From NCBI RefSeq assembly GCF_000020125.1, contig NC_010676.1:1674001-1738000 (forward strand): a stretch of DNA of 64,000 nt, read 5' to 3'. The position numbers were made by a program, and so were the translations under genes. The notes under the pieces were generated by a model that searched no databases, was not told where the DNA came from, and was given only the letters and a program-made list of their open reading frames with translations. This stretch comes from Paraburkholderia phytofirmans PsJN. Lineage in GTDB: Bacteria; Pseudomonadota; Gammaproteobacteria; Burkholderiales; Burkholderiaceae. Shown one piece after another: positions 54,418 to 63,679 of this stretch (its first letter is position 1; the number at the start of each line of letters is the position of its first letter).

Positions 54418-55382
54418 GATGCGGTCTTCCCGCCTGGCTGCTTTTTCGCTGGCGCGTCATTGTCCGACGCGTCGCTCTTTGCGACGCCGCCGCGCCTCAT
54501 CTCGACAACGGCTTTGTGAAACTCCAGCGCGGCCGGTGTAAGCGGACGTCCGCGGCGTGTCACGATGCCCACTCGCCGCTTCACCACCGGTTCGACGAGC
54601 GGCACGCTTGTGAGGATGGGGTGTTCGCGTCCGGGCATGGCCATCGACGGCACCGCGGCGACGCCCAGCCCCGCTTCGATCAGACCGAGCATGGTGGTGA
54701 CGTGGCGCGTCTCGCAGACGCTCGGTGCACGCGGCGCTACCGCCGAAAGCGCCTGGTCGAGCAGAAGGCGGTTGCCGGAAGTCTTGTCAAGAGACACGTA
54801 CTGGTGCTCGTAAAGCTCGTTCCATGTCACGCGTTTCTTGAGGGCGAGCGGGTGGTCACGACGGCAAGCGGCAACGAAGCGCTCCTGCAGCAGCACCTTG
54901 AACTCGACCTCGGACTCCTGGCTGCCCATGAAACTCACGCCGAAGTCGGCCTCACCGCTGATGACGGCACCAAGCACCTCATTCGCGCTCGAATCCAGCA
55001 GCTTGACCCGGATGCGCGGAAAGCGGCGATGATAGCTCGCGATGACGTTCGGCAAAAAATAGTAGGCGACCGAAGGCACGCAGGCGATCGTCACATGGCC
55101 CATTCGGCTGGAAGAAACATCGCGGATGCCGAGCAGTGCGACGTCCAGATCGTTGAGCAGTTGTTCCGCGCTCGGGGCGAACACACGGCCCACGGTGGTG
55201 AGCGTGACACTGCGCGTGGTGCGCTCGAAAAGACGCACACCGAGCGCCTCCTCGAGTTTTTCGATGCGGCGGCTTAAGGCCGGCTGCGAGATGCTGACCG
55301 CCTCGGCGGCCTTGCGGAAGCTCCCCAGCTCCACCACCGCGCGAAACGCCTGCAAGTCGTTCAAATCGAAGTTGACGCCCAC
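54414..55382 (-). CDS. LysR family regulator coupled to dctA
   Basis: A 322-residue regulator. HTH: LGSFRKAAEAVSISQPALSR and RIEKLEEALGVRLFERTTR (about 20-60). The effector domain follows; a lysine/alanine-rich tail (about 300-322) is extra. It starts with GTG at 55382, preceded by GGAGAG eight bases upstream that is partly inside an inverted repeat. Overlap with dctA suggests control of dicarboxylate uptake and itself. Confidence 0.92.
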   Translation of the reverse strand: MGVNFDLNDLQAFRAVVELGSFRKAAEAVSISQPALSRRIEKLEEALGVRLFERTTRSVTLTTVGRVFAPSAEQLLNDLDVALLGIRDVSSSRMGHVTIACVPSVAYYFLPNVIASYHRRFPRIRVKLLDSSANEVLGAVISGEADFGVSFMGSQESEVEFKVLLQERFVAACRRDHPLALKKRVTWNELYEHQYVSLDKTSGNRLLLDQALSAVAPRAPSVCETRHVTTMLGLIEAGLGVAAVPSMAMPGREHPILTSVPLVEPVVKRRVGIVTRRGRPLTPAALEFHKAVVEMRRGGVAKSDASDNDAPAKKQPGGKTAS

Positions 55383-55391
55383 GGATCACTC

Positions 55392-55410
55392 TCCACATTT
55401 TCGATGTGGA
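55392..55410. promoter_or_regulatory. Inverted repeat overlapping the LysR ribosome-binding site
   Basis: TCCACAT-tttcg-ATGTGGA is a perfect 7-base-pair inverted repeat. On the transcript of the LysR gene it could fold so that the GGA of the Shine-Dalgarno GGAGAG is paired. It may be an operator or a translational switch. Confidence 0.45.
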
Positions 55411-55676
55411 CATTTTGCCTCACGCGGCTCATGAATCAACTCGAGTGGGTCATTGCGCGACAACGGTGCTTCGATGGAGAGGAGCGGTATCGTGATTGCA
55501 GGCTAAATTTTGTTTGCAACTGTGATTTCGAAGCACGCGAGTCGCAGGCCAGACTGGTTTGCGAGCCGCGCGCCATGAACCTACTACGACCTCTTTATAT
55601 CGATCATCTCGCCTGCGCCACCTGAACAGCTACGATTTGCGAGCCAACCCAGGCCAGGCGTGCTTTCAGCGCGTGT

Positions 55677-57950
55677 TCAAAGAAGCGCGATCACCCGCAC
55701 GTCGCCCTGCTCCGCCGAGGCCACGACCTTATCGCCGATGCGGCGGAACGTGATCGACACCGAGGCATCGCCCACCCGCAGGTCGCCCACTTCGAGCCAG
55801 TCGATGCCTTCGGGCAGCATCGGCTGCTCGATCAGCACTTCGCGCCGCTCGGCGTCGATCGTGATGCCCAGACACGCTTCGAGCATCATGAATGGCGAGC
55901 CCGCTGCCCATGCCTGCGGCAGACAGGCGACCGGATACGCGGTGGGCGGCTCGCCGCGCCGCCGTGGAAAGCCGCAGAAGAGTTCAGGCAAGCGCATGTC
56001 GAAGTTGACCGCCGCCTGAAACAGCGCCTGCAACAGACGCACCGCCGCTGCCTTGCCGCCGTAGCGCGACAGGCCGCGCGCGCAGAGCGCGTTGTCGTGC
56101 GGCCAGACTGAGCCGTTGTGGTACGCCATCGGGTTGAAACGCGACTGGCTCGCGGCCAGCGTGCGCACACCCCAGCCGGTGTGGAACAGCGTGGAGTCGA
56201 GCGCGCGCACCACCGATTCGCCACGCTCGCGCGAAGGCAGACCGAAGGCCAGCAAGTGTCCCGCGTTCGAGGCCATCACGCGGCACAGGTCGCCGTGTCC
56301 GTCGAGCGCGATGCCGTAGAAACCGGCCTCCTCCATCCAGTACTTTTCTTCGACGCACTGGCGGATTTTCTTCGCCCGCTCGCTGTATTGCTCCGCCGCG
56401 TCATGCAGGCCGCGCAGCTTCGCGAAGTGCGCCATGGTGTCGAAGGCGGCGCTCGCGTAGGCCTGCACTTCGACGAGCGCAATCGGGCCGTCGGGGAAGC
56501 GGCCGTCGGCGTGGAAGACAGAGTCGTGGCTGTCCTTCCAGCCTTGATTCGCGAGACCGCCGTCCGATTCGCGCTGATAGTCCAGCAGGCCGTAACGGTT
56601 CTTGTCGCACACGCCCGCGACCCACTGCGCCGCGCGCTCCAGCGCCGGCCACAATTCGTCGATCAATGCCAGGTCGGATGTGCGTGCCGCATAGGCGCCA
56701 GCCAGCACGATGAACAACGGCGTGGTGTCGACGCCGCCGTAGTACAGCGCGAACGGCACTTCGCCGGTGGCGGCCATCTCGCCCTTGCGCATCTCGTGCA
56801 TGATCTTGCCGGGCGCGGCATCGCGAAACGGCGAGTTCTCGCGCGCCTGATGTTCGGCGAGAAAGCGCAATACGCCCGCGGCCAATTGCGGCTGCAGCCA
56901 AAGCGTCTGAAGCGACGTGATGACCGCATCGCGGCCGAACGGCGTGGAGAACCACGGAATGCCGGCATACGGATACGGACCGGTCACGAGGTCCGTGGTC
57001 AGGAGGCCAAGGTCGGCGAGCGAGCGGTCGATCCACGCATTGAACAGCGGATTGCTCGAACGCACGCGCGCGGTGACGCGGCGGCGCTCGCGCATCACGA
57101 GGTGGGCGTCGACGAGCGCGGCGCGCACAGCCGCGCGGCCGACACGCGGACGCTCGGCGTCGATCTGCGACAGGTGCGCTTCGCTCAATGCATGCGTGGG
57201 CTGCGAGACGCCGGCAATCGGCTTGTCGGTCTGCGCCACGACCTGCACCGACACCGACAGATAGATCGACACACACGCCTGAGCCGGCAGCTTGACGGTG
57301 TAATCGGCGCGGTCGGCGAACAGTTTGTCCGGTTCGGGCGAGAAAGCGATCCGCACATTGCGCGCCACGTCGTCGAGGCCCACGTAGCCGAGCAGCACTT
57401 CCCGATTCTCGACGCGCGCCGGTTCGACGCGGCCCTGCTTTTCGCGCTTCAGGCCGCGCACTTCGAACATGTCGCGAAAGTCGCTGGCGAACGAGATGGA
57501 CAACGGCACCACGGCGTCGCTCGTGCCGTAGTTGGTGAGTTCGATGGCTTCGTTGAGCACGGTGCCCGACAGCACCCGCACGCGCTCGACGTGGATCACG
57601 CCCTCGGGCGTGCTGTCACCGCCGAGCGGCGGCAACGGACGATTGGTCAGATGCGCGGTGAACGACGTATTGTCGCTGCTGACGCTGCCTGATAACAGCG
57701 ACGGCGCGCGTCCGCCGAAAGTGAGGCGCAGTTGCGAGAGAACCCGGGTGTCGTTGACGAACAGGCCGTCGTCGTGGCCGGTAATATCGCCAAGCGGATC
57801 GTTGACAATGAAGGTGTCGCCCGACTTCAGCACATGCTGAGTGGCGCTCGCCACATTGAGGTTTTCTGTCGGGATGAATGCGCCGTCCGGCTCGGGTTCG
57901 CGGTGATCGATTCCGCCCGAAAGGCCGCCGAGGGCTTCTGGCTGCTGCAT
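55677..57950 (-). CDS. Glycogen-debranching-type glycosidase (amylo-alpha-1,6-glucosidase family)
   Basis: A 757-residue protein. N-terminal glycogen-debranching-enzyme domain (about 35-235; VLKSGDTFIVNDPLGDITG and DGLFVNDTRVLSQLRL) and a C-terminal (alpha/alpha)6 barrel with WFSTPFGRDAVITSLQTLWL (about 345), NQGWKDSHDSVFHADG (about 490, catalytic acid region) and NPMAYHNGSVWPHDNAL. Such stand-alone enzymes in Proteobacteria degrade alpha-glucans or act on compatible-solute glycosides. ATG at 57950 has AGGAG eight bases upstream, better than the GTG at 57959. No glg or tre genes adjoin. Confidence 0.9.
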   Translation of the reverse strand: MQQPEALGGLSGGIDHREPEPDGAFIPTENLNVASATQHVLKSGDTFIVNDPLGDITGHDDGLFVNDTRVLSQLRLTFGGRAPSLLSGSVSSDNTSFTAHLTNRPLPPLGGDSTPEGVIHVERVRVLSGTVLNEAIELTNYGTSDAVVPLSISFASDFRDMFEVRGLKREKQGRVEPARVENREVLLGYVGLDDVARNVRIAFSPEPDKLFADRADYTVKLPAQACVSIYLSVSVQVVAQTDKPIAGVSQPTHALSEAHLSQIDAERPRVGRAAVRAALVDAHLVMRERRRVTARVRSSNPLFNAWIDRSLADLGLLTTDLVTGPYPYAGIPWFSTPFGRDAVITSLQTLWLQPQLAAGVLRFLAEHQARENSPFRDAAPGKIMHEMRKGEMAATGEVPFALYYGGVDTTPLFIVLAGAYAARTSDLALIDELWPALERAAQWVAGVCDKNRYGLLDYQRESDGGLANQGWKDSHDSVFHADGRFPDGPIALVEVQAYASAAFDTMAHFAKLRGLHDAAEQYSERAKKIRQCVEEKYWMEEAGFYGIALDGHGDLCRVMASNAGHLLAFGLPSRERGESVVRALDSTLFHTGWGVRTLAASQSRFNPMAYHNGSVWPHDNALCARGLSRYGGKAAAVRLLQALFQAAVNFDMRLPELFCGFPRRRGEPPTAYPVACLPQAWAAGSPFMMLEACLGITIDAERREVLIEQPMLPEGIDWLEVGDLRVGDASVSITFRRIGDKVVASAEQGDVRVIALL

Positions 57951-58103
57951 CAGGGTCACTCCTATGGGTTCGCTGTTGCGTTCGGTCTACATCCGGTTGC
58001 TACCTGAGTCGCTTCCGATTGTAGAGGGTCTGTCCGCATCAGACGAACTTATCACAGGGGAGTTTCGGTTTTTTTTCAGTGGCACAGGACGTGCAGAGGA
58101 AGG

Positions 58104-58132
58104 GCGCGGCGCTCCTCGTGAGAGCGCCGCGC
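58104..58132. terminator. Strong hairpin downstream of gltA
   Basis: A perfect 11-base-pair inverted repeat, GCGCGGCGCTC (58104-58114) and GAGCGCCGCGC (58122-58132), with a 7-base loop, 30 bases beyond the gltA stop. No T-run follows on the gltA strand, so it is either a terminator of atypical kind or an mRNA-stabilising stem. Confidence 0.5.
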
Positions 58133-58161
58133 GGGCGTCGGGCGGGTGACTCCCCGACGCT

Positions 58162-59460
58162 TTAGCGTTTGGCCAGCGGCGTGGCTTCGCGTTGCGATTC
58201 GCCGACGAACAGCTGACGCGGACGGCCGATCTTCTGTTCCGGATCGGCGATCATTTCGTTCCACTGCGCAATCCAGCCGACCGTACGTGCCATCGCGAAG
58301 ATACACGTGAACATGGCCGTCGGAATGCCGAGCGCGCGCTGCACGATACCCGAATAGAAGTCGACGTTCGGATAGAGCTTGCGCGACACGAAGTATTCGT
58401 CTTCTAGCGCGATCTTTTCGAGCGCCATGGCGAGCTTGAACAGCGGGTCGTCGTGCAGGCCCAACTCTTCCAGCACTTCGTGGCAAGTCTCGCGCATCAG
58501 CTTTGCGCGCGGATCGTAATTCTTGTAGACGCGGTGACCGAAGCCCATCAGCTTCACGCCGGAATCCTTATCCTTCACCTTCGCGATGAATTCGGGGATG
58601 TTGTCCACCGAGCCGATTTCTTCCAGCATGTTCAGCGCGGCTTCGTTCGCGCCGCCGTGCGCCGGGCCCCACAAACATGCGATACCGGCCGCGATACACG
58701 CGAACGGATTCGCGCCCGACGAACCGGCGAGACGCACGGTCGAGGTCGATGCATTCTGCTCGTGGTCCGCATGCAGGATCAGGATGCGGTCAAGCGCGCG
58801 CACCAGCACGTCGTTGACCTTGTACTCTTGCGCCGGGCTCGAGAACATCATGCGCATGAAATTCGCGCTGTACGACAGGTCGTTCTTCGGATAAACGAAC
58901 GGCTGACCCACGGTGTATTTGTACGCCATCGCCACCAGCGTGGGCAGCTTCGCGATCATGCGGATGGCGGAGATATCGCGGTGCAGCGGATTGCCGATGT
59001 CTAGCGAGTCGTGATAGAACGCCGACAGCGCGCCGACCGCGGCGACCAGAATCGCCATTGGGTGCGCGTCGCGGCGGAAACCGCGGAAGAAGAAGTGCAT
59101 CTGGTCGTGCACCATCGTGTGCTGCGTGACGGTCTTGACGAACTCTTCCTTCTGCTGCGCGTTCGGCAATTCGCCCTTCAGCAGCAGGTAGCAGGTTTCG
59201 AGGAAGTCGGCGTTCTGCGCCAGATTGTCGATCGGATAACCGCGGTACAGCAGCTCGCCTTTGTCGCCGTCGATATAGGTAATTTCGGAGTTGCATGCCG
59301 CCGTCGACATGAAGCCCGGGTCGTACGTGAACTTGCCGGTCTGGCCGTATAGCTTGCGGATGTCGATCACATCCGGTCCGAGCGTGCCCTGATAAATCGG
59401 CAAATCAATCGTCTGGTCGCTGTCGGAAAAGCTCAGCGTTGCGTGTGTCTTCGAGTTCAT
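58162..59460 (-). CDS. gltA: Citrate synthase
   Basis: A 432-residue type II (gram-negative) citrate synthase, condensing oxaloacetate with acetyl-CoA. N-terminal beta domain to about residue 60; '[20 protein letters not shown]' with HGGANEAAL (catalytic H about 265), [15 protein letters not shown] (catalytic H about 306) and [16 protein letters not shown] (catalytic D about 362) are all conserved. Hexameric enzymes of this class are NADH-inhibited. sdh genes usually near gltA in Burkholderia are not visible here. Confidence 0.97.
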   Translation of the reverse strand: MNSKTHATLSFSDSDQTIDLPIYQGTLGPDVIDIRKLYGQTGKFTYDPGFMSTAACNSEITYIDGDKGELLYRGYPIDNLAQNADFLETCYLLLKGELPNAQQKEEFVKTVTQHTMVHDQMHFFFRGFRRDAHPMAILVAAVGALSAFYHDSLDIGNPLHRDISAIRMIAKLPTLVAMAYKYTVGQPFVYPKNDLSYSANFMRMMFSSPAQEYKVNDVLVRALDRILILHADHEQNASTSTVRLAGSSGANPFACIAAGIACLWGPAHGGANEAALNMLEEIGSVDNIPEFIAKVKDKDSGVKLMGFGHRVYKNYDPRAKLMRETCHEVLEELGLHDDPLFKLAMALEKIALEDEYFVSRKLYPNVDFYSGIVQRALGIPTAMFTCIFAMARTVGWIAQWNEMIADPEQKIGRPRQLFVGESQREATPLAKR

Positions 59461-59716
59461 CTACACGTTCCTTTTACTTTCACATCGCACACGTGCCGGC
59501 ATGCTCGATCGTCGTAAGCGCTTTGGCATGCTCAGGCTCCGCTCGGCATTTTAAGGTCCCGTGGTCCTCCTATTGCGACGATTGACCGCAACAATGCATC
59601 TCGGCTGGCGCAACATTGGTTACCGGCATTTCCTCCTACAAGGCCCGGCGTCGCGGCGATAGCGGCTGCGCGCCGCCCTGCACGCACTGCCAGCAAAATG
59701 AAAGCTGAGCGCTTAC

Positions 59717-59733
59717 CGCAACAATGTGTTGCG
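59717..59733. promoter_or_regulatory. Inverted repeat CGCAACA-atg-TGTTGCG
   Basis: Perfect 7-base arms around 3 bases in the gap between gltA and the gene at 59871. The left part (ACCGCAACAATG, 59715-59726) is repeated exactly at 59585-59596. It may be a two-site operator for gltA, the rightward gene, or both. Confidence 0.45.
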
Positions 59734-59815
59734 ACAGGCGGGCTGCGAAGGCAAGGGGGCATCTGCGATACTGCATTCGTGTTTTGCTTCCCCTGCGAAC
59801 ACATCGCTGTATTTG

Positions 59816-59842
59816 GCCCGCCGTCCTGCGGCGGGCTTTTTT
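59816..59842 (+). terminator. Rho-independent terminator in the leader of the gene at 59871
   Basis: GCCCGCCG (59816-59823) pairs perfectly with CGGCGGGC (59829-59836) around TCCTG, followed by TTTTTT. It ends only 28 bases before the ATG at 59871. It could end a short upstream transcript or act as an attenuator for that gene. Confidence 0.8.
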
Positions 59843-59870
59843 AATCAGCCAGAAGAACAGGAACGACCAC

Positions 59871-60272
59871 ATGAACGCCTCGCTCGAAACGCTATTTCCG
59901 GATCACGTCCACACCGACGAGAACATCGTCACCGCGCTGAATCACCAGGACATTGTCGTCGCGCTCTCGGCAGCGCTGAAGACGCAAGACGTGGCGGTGT
60001 TGCATATGCTGTACCCGCGTACCGACGCGCGCACGCATCGCAGCCTCGATGCGCTCGTGGATGTGCTGCACGGCCACGGCCTGCATGAAGTCGCGGATCT
60101 GATCGCGCAGGAAGCGCACTATCTGCTGTTCAAAGACCCCGTGAAGGCGTGGAAAGCGTTCCACGAAATTCGCAACGACTCGCTCGCGATCGGCGTGCAT
60201 CTGTACTATCACGGCCTCGTCGGCGAGGCGGCGGAACGCGCGCTCGATAAAGACGCGCATCGCAAGGCATAA
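59871..60272 (+). CDS. Conserved hypothetical protein
   Basis: A 133-residue soluble, histidine-rich protein beginning MNASLETLFPDHVHTDENIV and containing ADLIAQEAHYLLFKDPVKAW. No signal peptide or membrane helix; mostly alpha-helical. I do not recognise its family. It has neither start-proximal family signature nor operon partner. Regulation may involve the terminator-like stem just upstream. Codon usage is like the neighbours, so it is very likely a real gene. Confidence 0.7.
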   Translation: MNASLETLFPDHVHTDENIVTALNHQDIVVALSAALKTQDVAVLHMLYPRTDARTHRSLDALVDVLHGHGLHEVADLIAQEAHYLLFKDPVKAWKAFHEIRNDSLAIGVHLYYHGLVGEAAERALDKDAHRKA

Positions 60273-60392
60273 GCTCGAGCGTTTGAAGGGTTGCCGGGAT
60301 CGAGCCAGCTTGCGGAGCATCGTCGCGAGCGCGAGCCACCCGGCGCGGTGCTGTCGTGCATTGATTGCACGTTTATTACGCGCTCATTGCGC

Positions 60393-61316
60393 TCATTGCG
60401 CTTGTTGCCCGCTCACTGACCGAATGAATTCGTCGACGTAGCGATTGAACGCCGACGGATGCGCAAGGTTCATCCCGTGCGAAGCGCCGCGCACCGTTTC
60501 GCGGCGCGCATCCGGCAGCCAGTTTTGCAGCGCGGCCACGGTACGGTGAAACATCTCGGGACTTTTTTCTCCGTCGATCAGCAGAACCGGGCAGCGCACC
60601 TCGGCGGCTTGCTCGGGAACATAGGCGGGCAACGGATCGCGGAATTGACGCGCGAGCGTGTGCGCGTTGTCGGTTGCCATTCTGCGAAAACCGGGCGTGC
60701 TCATTGCCCAGAATCCGGGCCGGCTCACCGAGTCGACGAACAGTTGCAGGCCCGCCTCCACGTCCCCGCTTTCGATGAGTTGCGCCGCTTTCGCGCGCAA
60801 CGCATTGACCGGCTCCGGCAAACTCGCGGGCGAGCGTCCGGCAATCTGCAACGGACCGCCCGGGTCGGCGAGCGTCAACGTCCGCACGTGTTCAGGATGA
60901 CGCCGCGCGGAATGAAACGCCACGCAACCGCCGCGCGAATGTCCCACCACGTGCGCCGGCCCCACGCCGAACCGCTCGATGAATTCCGCCACTTCGTTCG
61001 CGTGCTCGCTCCAGCTGAACGGCAGGCCGGGCTCGGTATCGGTATCGGCCGCCGGCCAGTAGTGCGTAAGACTCACCGCGACACAACGATAGTGCTTCGA
61101 TAGGCCCGCGAGTTGCGGTTGCCAGTAGCGGTAGTCGCACAACGAACCGTGCACGAACAGCAGCAGCTCACCTTCGCCGGCTTGCACGTAAGGCATGCGC
61201 AAACCGTTTCGCAGTTCGATGAAAGATGCCGAAGAAGACGCAGCGCGCACAGATTGATTCACGAGTAGTTGCGGGTAGCCCGGCAGCGCCTGAGCGCGGC
61301 GCTGTCGGCTCGACAT
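60393..61316 (-). CDS. Alpha/beta hydrolase
   Basis: A 307-residue hydrolase. The oxyanion hole is in FVHGSLCDYRYW (about 51-65), nucleophile elbow GHSRGG (about 127), late aspartate in LLIDGEKSPEMFH (about 243) and catalytic H in GASHGMNL. Members cleave esters, lactones or dihalogenated compounds; substrate not predictable. A GTG start at 61343 would add nine residues; neither start has a clear ribosome site. Confidence 0.87.
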   Translation of the reverse strand: MSSRQRRAQALPGYPQLLVNQSVRAASSSASFIELRNGLRMPYVQAGEGELLLFVHGSLCDYRYWQPQLAGLSKHYRCVAVSLTHYWPAADTDTEPGLPFSWSEHANEVAEFIERFGVGPAHVVGHSRGGCVAFHSARRHPEHVRTLTLADPGGPLQIAGRSPASLPEPVNALRAKAAQLIESGDVEAGLQLFVDSVSRPGFWAMSTPGFRRMATDNAHTLARQFRDPLPAYVPEQAAEVRCPVLLIDGEKSPEMFHRTVAALQNWLPDARRETVRGASHGMNLAHPSAFNRYVDEFIRSVSGQQAQ

Positions 61317-61488
61317 GGAATGAGGGAAAGGAAACGCGCACACGTCCCTGAATCTGGGACGTGAAGCGTATTGTCACATAGCCGGTGGAGCGGCGTAGCA
61401 GGCTGCTTCAGAGCGTGCGTTAGCGGCCGGGCGCGAGCATGGCGATGGCATCAGCGCCGCATCAGCGCGGCAAGCCCCGCGCGCAAAC

Positions 61489-62541
61489 TCATTCGTAAGC
61501 GAATTCATCCAGCAGACCGGCGGTGGCCGCCGTGCCCGCGCCGCGCACCGCGCAGGTCAGCGGTTCATCGGCGACGCGCACGTCGAGGCCGATTTCGTCC
61601 GTCAGGCGGCGGCTCAGGTTGCCGAGCAGCGCACCGCCGCCCGTCAGCACGATGCCGTTGCTGGCGATGTCGGTCACCAGTTCGGCCGGCGCCTCCTCGA
61701 GCCCGCGCTTGACCGCGCCGATCATCTGACGCAGCGGACCTTCGATCGCATCGGCGATATCGTGGTTGCTCAGTTGAACCGTGCGCGGCAGGCCGTCGTC
61801 GACGCTGCGGCCGGTCGCGTTCATATGCTCGCGCGGCACGTCGCGCATGGCCGAGCCGATGTTTTTCTTGACGTGTTCAGCGGTCTGTTCGCCGAGCAGC
61901 ACGCCGTACAGATTGCGCACGTAGCTCACGATCGCCATGTCGAAGCTATCGCCGCCCACGCGGATCGAGCCGCTATACGCCATGCCGCCGAGCGCGATCA
62001 CGCCGACTTCCGTCGTGCCGCCGCCGATATCGACCACCATCGAACCGGTCGCCTCCGACACCGGCAAACCGGCGCCGACCGCCGACGCCAGCGATTCGCC
62101 GATCAGGCTCACCTTCCACGCGCCGGCCGCCACGGCCGCTTCCTTGATCGCGCGGCGCTCGACCTGGGTCGCGCCGGCCGGCACGCACAAGGTGAACGCG
62201 GCGCGGCGGCTGAACAGCGGCCGCGGGCGCGCCATCTCGACGAATTGCTTGATCATGTGTTCGGCGGCGGAGAAGTCGGCGATCACGCCGTAGCGCATCG
62301 GCCGCACCGCTTCGAGGTTGGTCGGCGCGCGGCCCAGCATCTGGCGCGCCTGGGTGCCGACCGCGGCGACGCGCTTTGGCCGGTCAGCCGTGTCTTTCTG
62401 GAAGCACACGACGGACGGCTGATTCAGCACGATGCCGCCGTCGTCGGTATAGATCAGGGTGTTGGCCGTGCCGAGGTCCACCGTCACGGATTGACGGAAC
62501 AAGCGATCGAAAAGCGGGTAATGCGGCGTCGGTCTGGCCAT
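61489..62541 (-). CDS. MreB-like actin-family protein (second MreB)
   Basis: A 350-residue rod-shape-determining protein homologue. Actin-fold phosphate-1 motif VDLGTANTLIYTDDGGIVLN (about 20), connect region and phosphate-2 VVDIGGGTTEVGVIAL (about 165), and adenosine motif GIVLTGGGALLGN (about 295) are all intact. An N-terminal amphipathic stretch (YPLFDRLFRQ) could bind the membrane. No mreC, mreD or rodA follow, so it is a paralogue away from the canonical locus. ATG at 62541. Confidence 0.92.
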   Translation of the reverse strand: MARPTPHYPLFDRLFRQSVTVDLGTANTLIYTDDGGIVLNQPSVVCFQKDTADRPKRVAAVGTQARQMLGRAPTNLEAVRPMRYGVIADFSAAEHMIKQFVEMARPRPLFSRRAAFTLCVPAGATQVERRAIKEAAVAAGAWKVSLIGESLASAVGAGLPVSEATGSMVVDIGGGTTEVGVIALGGMAYSGSIRVGGDSFDMAIVSYVRNLYGVLLGEQTAEHVKKNIGSAMRDVPREHMNATGRSVDDGLPRTVQLSNHDIADAIEGPLRQMIGAVKRGLEEAPAELVTDIASNGIVLTGGGALLGNLSRRLTDEIGLDVRVADEPLTCAVRGAGTAATAGLLDEFAYE

Positions 62542-62741
62542 GGAAAGGCTCTGATGTGTCGCTGATGTGTCGTATCCGCCCGTACCGGGCAGTCTGGAAA
62601 ATGCGCCCCCGGTCACCCGAGCCGCTTGGGCCGCCCTGTCGGGCGTTCCGCGGTCCGCGCGGCGGGGGTGATTTTCATGCTTATGAGCAGTTAACGGCAA
62701 GCAGATCAGAATCTTTAGCGCCGCTTTTCGATCTGAGCGTG

Positions 62742-63401
62742 TCAGCCGCGCGACAAAGCGCCCAGCGCGTGTTCCAGCGCCTCCTGGCCGAGCGCGACGC
62801 CGTCGGCGTTGATCGTGTGGCCGATGCCGGGCAGCGCATAGGCGTCGACGGTATAGCCGGCGCTGCTGAAAGCGTCGGCGGCGGATTCGAGTTCCTGCAC
62901 CGGGATCACCTCGTCGTCCTCGCCGTGGATCAGCGTGAGCGCGGTGCCGTTTTGCGCGACGATCACCGAGGCGAGCCGCCCCGAATACGCGACCACACCG
63001 GCCGCGCCTTCCGCGCTGGCCGCCACGTGGTGCATCGCCATGATCGAGCCTTGCGAGAATCCGACCAGCGCGAGGCGCCCGAACGACACCTGCCAGTGCG
63101 CGAGTTCGGTTTCGAGCATGCGCCGCATCGCCGGATAGGCCGCGGCGACGCGGGCCTCGCGATTGCCTTCGTTGACGTCACGCAGGCTGAACCACTGGCG
63201 CCCGCCGAAGCCGCCGTCGAAGGCGTCGGTGCCGTCAAGCGAGGTGAAGGCCACGTCGGGCAGGCTCTCGCTCCAGATGTCCGCCAGCGGCATCAGATCG
63301 CGCGCATTGCTGCCGACGCCGTGCATCAGCACCACCAGCCCTTTGGCAGGCGCGCTCACCGGCGCGCGCCGCCAGCCGTGTTCGAATTGCTCCCAGGCCA
63401 T
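62742..63401 (-). CDS. Phospholipase/carboxylesterase family hydrolase (YpfH-like)
   Basis: A 219-residue alpha/beta hydrolase. LVVLMHGVGSNARDLMPLAD (about 22-41) is the oxyanion region, GFSQGS the nucleophile elbow (about 114), IHGEDDEVIP (about 159) the acid and GIGHTIN (about 192) the catalytic H. Esterases of this group are broad-specificity. It is in the same direction as the mreB paralogue, but separated by 200 bases. Confidence 0.92.
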   Translation of the reverse strand: MAWEQFEHGWRRAPVSAPAKGLVVLMHGVGSNARDLMPLADIWSESLPDVAFTSLDGTDAFDGGFGGRQWFSLRDVNEGNREARVAAAYPAMRRMLETELAHWQVSFGRLALVGFSQGSIMAMHHVAASAEGAAGVVAYSGRLASVIVAQNGTALTLIHGEDDEVIPVQELESAADAFSSAGYTVDAYALPGIGHTINADGVALGQEALEHALGALSRG

Positions 63402-63679
63402 ATTCGTTCCTTTCTCTCTTGATTCGTGGATGGTCGTCCCGCACGCGCGGATGCACGGTGTCGTTATGGATAGCGCCGTGCGCTGCGTGCAGCCTCAGCC
63501 GCGAGCATACGCTGCCGGATTTGTTTTCGCCCCCGCCTTTGCGCGCGCCGATGACGTCCAAACGTGAATGCAGGTATGCTTTTGCGAGCATTCAGCGGAC
63601 CTGCGGCCCGGCGCATCGCACCGGCATGAAATACAACCTCAACGCAGCCAGTCCGCGGCACACCGATCCGGAGAACCGC

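Noticed and set aside
56118..57692. 524-codon plus-strand frame across the debranching gene
   Set aside because: GC-driven antisense frame, His/Arg-rich with no domain; the minus-strand gene has all family motifs.
58104..58132. Typical rho-independent terminator for gltA
   Set aside because: The stem is perfect but no T-run follows on the gltA strand; kept only as an uncertain hairpin.
59461..59870. 6S RNA or another known structured RNA between gltA and 59871
   Set aside because: I could not find the large open-bubble hairpin of 6S RNA; only the small dyad and terminator are clear.
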